Program-made: the position numbers and the translations under genes
Notes under the pieces: generated by a model
Told to the model about the DNA's origin: nothing
Seen by the model: only the letters and a program-made list of their open reading frames with translations
Database searches by the model: none
Assembly (NCBI GenBank): GCA_020849105.1
Contig: JADLGW010000050.1
Location: 62,001-126,000, forward strand
Length of the DNA stretch: 64,000 nt
Direction: 5' to 3'
DNA from: Phycisphaerales bacterium
Lineage (GTDB): Bacteria > Planctomycetota > Phycisphaerae > Phycisphaerales > UBA1924
Shown here: piece by piece, positions 62,945 through 64,000 of the stretch
Layout: every line of letters begins with the position of its first letter
How positions within the stretch are numbered: position 1 is the stretch's first letter

Positions 62945-64000
62945 ACGCACGCGCGACCGCAGCCGCAGCGACGCCGCCCGCGGCCCCAAGCCTGGGGAGC
63001 GCGGTGCGCACCGTGTCCTCGGTCACGCTCATGTCCCGGGTGGGCGGGCTGATCCGCGACCTGATGCTGGTCTACGTCTTCCGTGGGGCGGGGCCGATCA
63101 GTTCAGCGTTCCTGTCGGCGTTCGCCGTCCCGAACATGTTCCGCCGGCTGTTCGGCGAGGGCGCGCTGTCGGCCGCCTTTATCCCGGAGTACACGCGCGC
63201 CCTGGCCACCCGCCGCGAGGACGCCGACCGTTTCGCGTCGCTCACGGTCGCGGGGCTCCTGGCGGCGACCGGCGCCCTGACCGTGGCCATCGAGGCCGCG
63301 CTCCTGGTCATCCTGCTGGTCGCGCCGGGGGATGAGAACCGGCAACTGTCGCTCCGCCTGGTCATGGTCATGCTGCCGTTCATGCCCCTGGTCTGCGCCG
63401 CGGCGCTGCTGAGCGGGATGCTGCAGGTCCACGGGCGGTTCGGCCCGGCCTCCAGCGGACCCCTGATCCTCAACGGGTTCATCGTGGCGGCCGGCGCCTA
63501 CTACCTGGCCACGGGCCAGCGGGGCGGGGCAACGGTGGCGTACGTCCTGGGCGGGGCGACGGTGCTCTCCGGGCTCACGCAGTGCCTGTGGTTCCTGCGC
63601 CTGCTTCGCGGGCGGGCGTCGTGGACGCGCGACTTCACCGGCCAGCGGGAGCGCGCCCTCCGCATGGGGGCGTGCTTTATTCCGGTGCTCATCGGGCTGG
63701 GGACGCTGCAGATCAACACGTTCATCGACACCCTGCTGGCGGCGTGGCCCAACTGGATCGGGCCCACGATGTTCGGCCGGCCCTGCCCGATGGACCTGGA
63801 ATCGGCCAGCATCATCGGGTTCACGCAGCGGCTGTACCAGTTTCCTCTCGGGGTGTTCGGGATCGCGGTGGCGACAGCGGTCTTCCCGATGCTCTCGCGC
63901 CACGCCGACCACCCCGCGGAGTTTGCCGCCACGCTGCGGCGGGGGCTGCGTCTCTCCCTGTTCATCGGCCTGCCCGCGAGCATCGGCCTGTTCCTGGTCC
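62941..64000 (+). CDS. murJ: Lipid II flippase MurJ, 3' end missing
   Basis: The frame opens at the ATG at 62941 (ATGA with the preceding stop) and is still open at the window end, giving 353 residues of an expected 510 or more. The MOP-family start shows TLMSRVGGLIRDLMLVYVF, then FAVPNMFRRLFGEGALSAAF with the conserved Arg/Glu. Several membrane helices and FTQRLYQFPLGVFGIAVATA follow. It flips lipid II across the membrane for peptidoglycan synthesis; in EPS loci a related MOP flippase can instead move other lipid-linked sugars. Confidence 0.92.
   Translation, partial: MNARATAAAATPPAAPSLGSAVRTVSSVTLMSRVGGLIRDLMLVYVFRGAGPISSAFLSAFAVPNMFRRLFGEGALSAAFIPEYTRALATRREDADRFASLTVAGLLAATGALTVAIEAALLVILLVAPGDENRQLSLRLVMVMLPFMPLVCAAALLSGMLQVHGRFGPASSGPLILNGFIVAAGAYYLATGQRGGATVAYVLGGATVLSGLTQCLWFLRLLRGRASWTRDFTGQRERALRMGACFIPVLIGLGTLQINTFIDTLLAAWPNWIGPTMFGRPCPMDLESASIIGFTQRLYQFPLGVFGIAVATAVFPMLSRHADHPAEFAATLRRGLRLSLFIGLPASIGLFLV

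Noticed and set aside
48800-64000. PEP-CTERM substrate among the locus proteins
   Set aside because: No visible protein ends in a PEP-like motif, a helix and a basic tail.

Overview
The window reads as one contiguous piece of a GC-rich bacterial chromosome, most likely from a planctomycete of the Phycisphaerae/Phycisphaerales type. This is inferred from gene content: several small membrane proteins carry the CxxCGYDLRG...CPECG zinc ribbon common in that group, and there is an exosortase locus plus many short lipoproteins and zinc-ribbon proteins. There are no phage genes, insertion sequences or CRISPR arrays. Coding density is high, and very long antisense open frames (up to about 1,050 codons) occur as a by-product of GC bias.

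Layout. 1-1520: two overlapping sulfotransferase genes, the first cut by the window edge. 1570-3773: a histidine kinase and a response regulator with an XRE-type output domain. 3963-7751: clpX, two uncharacterised genes, a YHS-like lipoprotein and a HAD phosphatase. 7871-17470: an M14-S9 double-peptidase fusion, a LmbE-type deacetylase, a Tat-exported PLP enzyme, a GT-C-like membrane protein, citrate synthase and a PilZ-J-domain protein. 17471-24524: four glycosyltransferase genes in a tightly overlapping minus-strand operon. 24579-33221: zinc-ribbon membrane proteins, a ZnuACB-type metal importer, tRNA-Ala(CGC), a prepilin peptidase, xseB/xseA and 3-hydroxyanthranilate dioxygenase. 33316-41379: prolyl oligopeptidase, aspartate kinase, a frameshifted zinc-ribbon gene, nuoB, a small lipoprotein, a YihY/BrkB protein and an RsuA/RluB-family pseudouridine synthase. 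41603-48568: dnaK, another zinc-ribbon protein, a coiled-coil secreted protein, an ECF-like sigma factor with a likely membrane partner, a pteridine-reductase-like SDR and lipA. 48800-64000: an exosortase/exopolysaccharide locus: Wza-like export lipoprotein, exosortase, EpsI, a 1,525-residue TPR protein, a Wzc-like chain-length protein, a sugar-nucleotide epimerase, a WecA/MraY-type initiating transferase, an orphan ParA, a VanZ-like protein and MurJ (cut by the edge).

How the parts work together. The glycosyltransferase operon and the right-hand locus both point to cell-surface glycan synthesis. The right-hand locus holds an initiating phosphosugar transferase, export and chain-length control proteins, and an exosortase with its EpsI partner. 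The exosortase presumably processes PEP-CTERM-like surface proteins encoded elsewhere, because no such substrate is visible here.

The most general signal is promoter architecture. At about fifteen transcription-unit starts a TANNNT-type -10 box ends 5-7 bases before the start codon, with no Shine-Dalgarno sequence. Genes inside operons instead start by ATGA/GTGA overlap or behind a GGAG-type site. This suggests widespread leaderless mRNAs and corrects several start sites.
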